Below, piece by piece: positions 4,785 to 5,735 of a stretch of 5,735 nt of DNA. The notes below the pieces were generated by a model, which was given only the letters and a program-made list of their open reading frames with translations, made no database searches and was not told the origin of the DNA. The stretch is from Candidatus Zixiibacteriota bacterium. GTDB lineage: Bacteria; Zixibacteria; MSB-5A5; GN15; FEB-12. The stretch spans positions 1 through 5,735 of the forward strand of contig QNAF01000178.1 of NCBI GenBank assembly GCA_003641405.1, written 5' to 3'. How positions within the stretch are numbered: position 1 is the first letter of the stretch; every line of letters begins with the position of its first letter. A program made the position numbers and the translations under genes.

Positions 4785-5450
4785 ATGTTGTATTTTGTTG
4801 TCATATTCGTTGTAGTAATGGTCGCAGTTCTGCTGCTTCGCCTGCGCGTTCGTCTGGAAATAGCGGACGACAAACGCCTGCTGTTTGCGGGGTTGGGTCG
4901 GACCGGGCCGGAACTGGACCTTCGTTCCAAGCGGGGAGTGTTCAAGCTATTCGGAATGCGACTGCGTGAGTTTGAAACAACGCGCAAAAAACCGGAGAAG
5001 ACTGCTGCCAAACACAAAAGGCTGGAGAAGGCGATAGAACTGGCGGAGCGAGCTGAGGGAAAAGGAAAGCGCAGACGTTCCCTTCGACAGATCATACAAA
5101 TCGTGCCCCAGGTAACCACTGCACTGTGGCAGTATCTTGTTGGCCTTCTGAAGTCGGTTATCGTAGAACAGGCGGAGGGCCAGATAGAAGCCGGGTTTGA
5201 GTCTCCCGACATAACCGGCAGAGCTTTCGGTTACTATCAGGCGGCTCTGGCTGCGGTACCGGCTATGTTGGGACGTGTACGCTATGTCCCCGACTGGGAC
5301 GGTCCGTCGTTCTCTGGGGTCATGCACATTCAAGTTGCTTTGCCGCTCTGGCGGCTGTTTTTCCAGACGGCGGCGCTGCTCTGGCGGCTGCCGCTAATAA
5401 GAATCATCAAGTTGGCGATAGGAGAAAAGAAAGGAGCCCAGGATGGCTAA
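4785..5450 (+). CDS. DUF2953-like membrane-anchored protein (YtfI-type)
   Basis: The 221-residue product is of unknown function. Residues 3-20 form one strongly hydrophobic segment followed by RLRVRLE, suggesting a single N-terminal membrane anchor with the rest cytoplasmic. A short beta-rich stretch (about 21-60) leads into a very basic, probably helical linker (67-101, many Lys and Arg). The C-terminal part contains GFESPDITGRAFGYYQA (137-153), which fits the glycine/acidic 'TG-x-x-yG' pattern of DUF2953, and ends with a second hydrophobic, arginine-flanked stretch (about 187-212). DUF2953 is recognised by pattern and context only. It overlaps the YtfJ-family gene, as ytfI sits beside ytfJ in Bacillus. 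ATG 4785 is the first possible start because TAG at 4779-4781 closes the frame; the ribosome binding site is poor. Confidence 0.75.
   Translation: MLYFVVIFVVVMVAVLLLRLRVRLEIADDKRLLFAGLGRTGPELDLRSKRGVFKLFGMRLREFETTRKKPEKTAAKHKRLEKAIELAERAEGKGKRRRSLRQIIQIVPQVTTALWQYLVGLLKSVIVEQAEGQIEAGFESPDITGRAFGYYQAALAAVPAMLGRVRYVPDWDGPSFSGVMHIQVALPLWRLFFQTAALLWRLPLIRIIKLAIGEKKGAQDG
5431..5436 (+). promoter_or_regulatory. Ribosome binding site of the YtfJ-family gene
   Basis: AAGGAG lies 6 bases before the ATG at 5443, inside the end of the preceding gene. It is the best-formed ribosome binding site in the second half of the window and fixes the start within the 8-base overlap. Confidence 0.8.
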
Positions 5451-5735
5451 TAACGTAGTTGAGATTCTTCAAGGTGTGGTGGGCGAACTCAAGGAGATGG
5501 CCCGCTCTGAGTCAGTGATCGGTGAGCCGATTACAATTGGCGACAAGACCGTGATCCCGGTAGTGAAAATCTCTGTCGGCTTTGGCGCTGGCGGTGGTCA
5601 GGGTGAAGGTACTGCTGATGACAAGAAAGCCAGCGGAACCGGATTCGGCGGTGGCGGTGGCGGCGGTGCAAAGATCGAACCGCATGCTTTCATAATTATC
5701 GACGGCGACAAGATCAGATTGCTGCCGACCAAGAA
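5443..5735 (+). CDS. ytfJ: YtfJ/GerW-family protein, 3' end outside the window
   Basis: The first 97 residues are visible and the reading frame is open at the window edge. The N-terminal part, VVEILQGVVGELKEMARSES (5-24) followed by VIGEPITIGDKTVIPVVKISVGFG (25-48), is the hallmark of the YtfJ/GerW family, after which comes a glycine-rich insert with seven consecutive Gly (69-75) and then IEPHAFIIIDGDKIRLLPTK (78-97), also typical. In Bacillus the member GerW is needed for germination, but the family is widespread in bacteria that do not form spores and its molecular role is not known. It overlaps the DUF2953 gene by 8 bases (ATGGCTAA) and has a strong Shine-Dalgarno, so the two are one operon. 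No signal peptide is seen. Nothing visible suggests damage. Confidence 0.93.
   Translation, partial: MANNVVEILQGVVGELKEMARSESVIGEPITIGDKTVIPVVKISVGFGAGGGQGEGTADDKKASGTGFGGGGGGGAKIEPHAFIIIDGDKIRLLPTK

Overview
This window looks like an ordinary bacterial housekeeping stretch, with all genes on the + strand, split by unusually structured repeat-bearing spacers. The order is: possible tail of an unidentified upstream gene (1-63); a gene-free, repeat-rich spacer (64-519); rpmE, ribosomal protein L31 (520-732); a DUF1385/YqhQ-type membrane protein (862-1830); prfA, release factor 1 (1905-2996); a spacer carrying a nested inverted-repeat element (3035-3182); prmC, release-factor glutamine methyltransferase (3192-4070); nth, endonuclease III (4074-4736); a DUF2953 membrane-anchored protein (4785-5450); and the 5' end of a YtfJ/GerW-family gene cut by the window edge (5443-5735).

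The functional core is translation: L31 is a 50S protein, RF1 ends translation at UAA/UAG, and PrmC methylates the glutamine of the RF1 GGQ motif. The nth gene follows prmC by 3 bases and is probably co-transcribed. The DUF2953-YtfJ pair overlaps by 8 bases and resembles the ytfI-ytfJ pair of Bacillus, although nothing else here points to sporulation.

The organism cannot be fixed from the window. The proteins are clearly bacterial, base composition is near balanced, and the spacer repeats are of the dispersed kind (CCTGAGC-TGTCGAAGG type) common in genomes of environmental and candidate-phylum Gram-negative-like bacteria. A Zixibacteria-like or neighbouring lineage is only a guess.

No complete new system is seen. 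The most interesting signal is in the two largest spacers. Each holds a pair of inverted hairpins whose loops are complementary to each other and whose stems differ between the two arms by paired, compensatory changes. This REP/BIME-like architecture appears twice with unrelated sequences, and the second copy has an additional 15-base outer inverted repeat that ends next to the prmC ribosome binding site.
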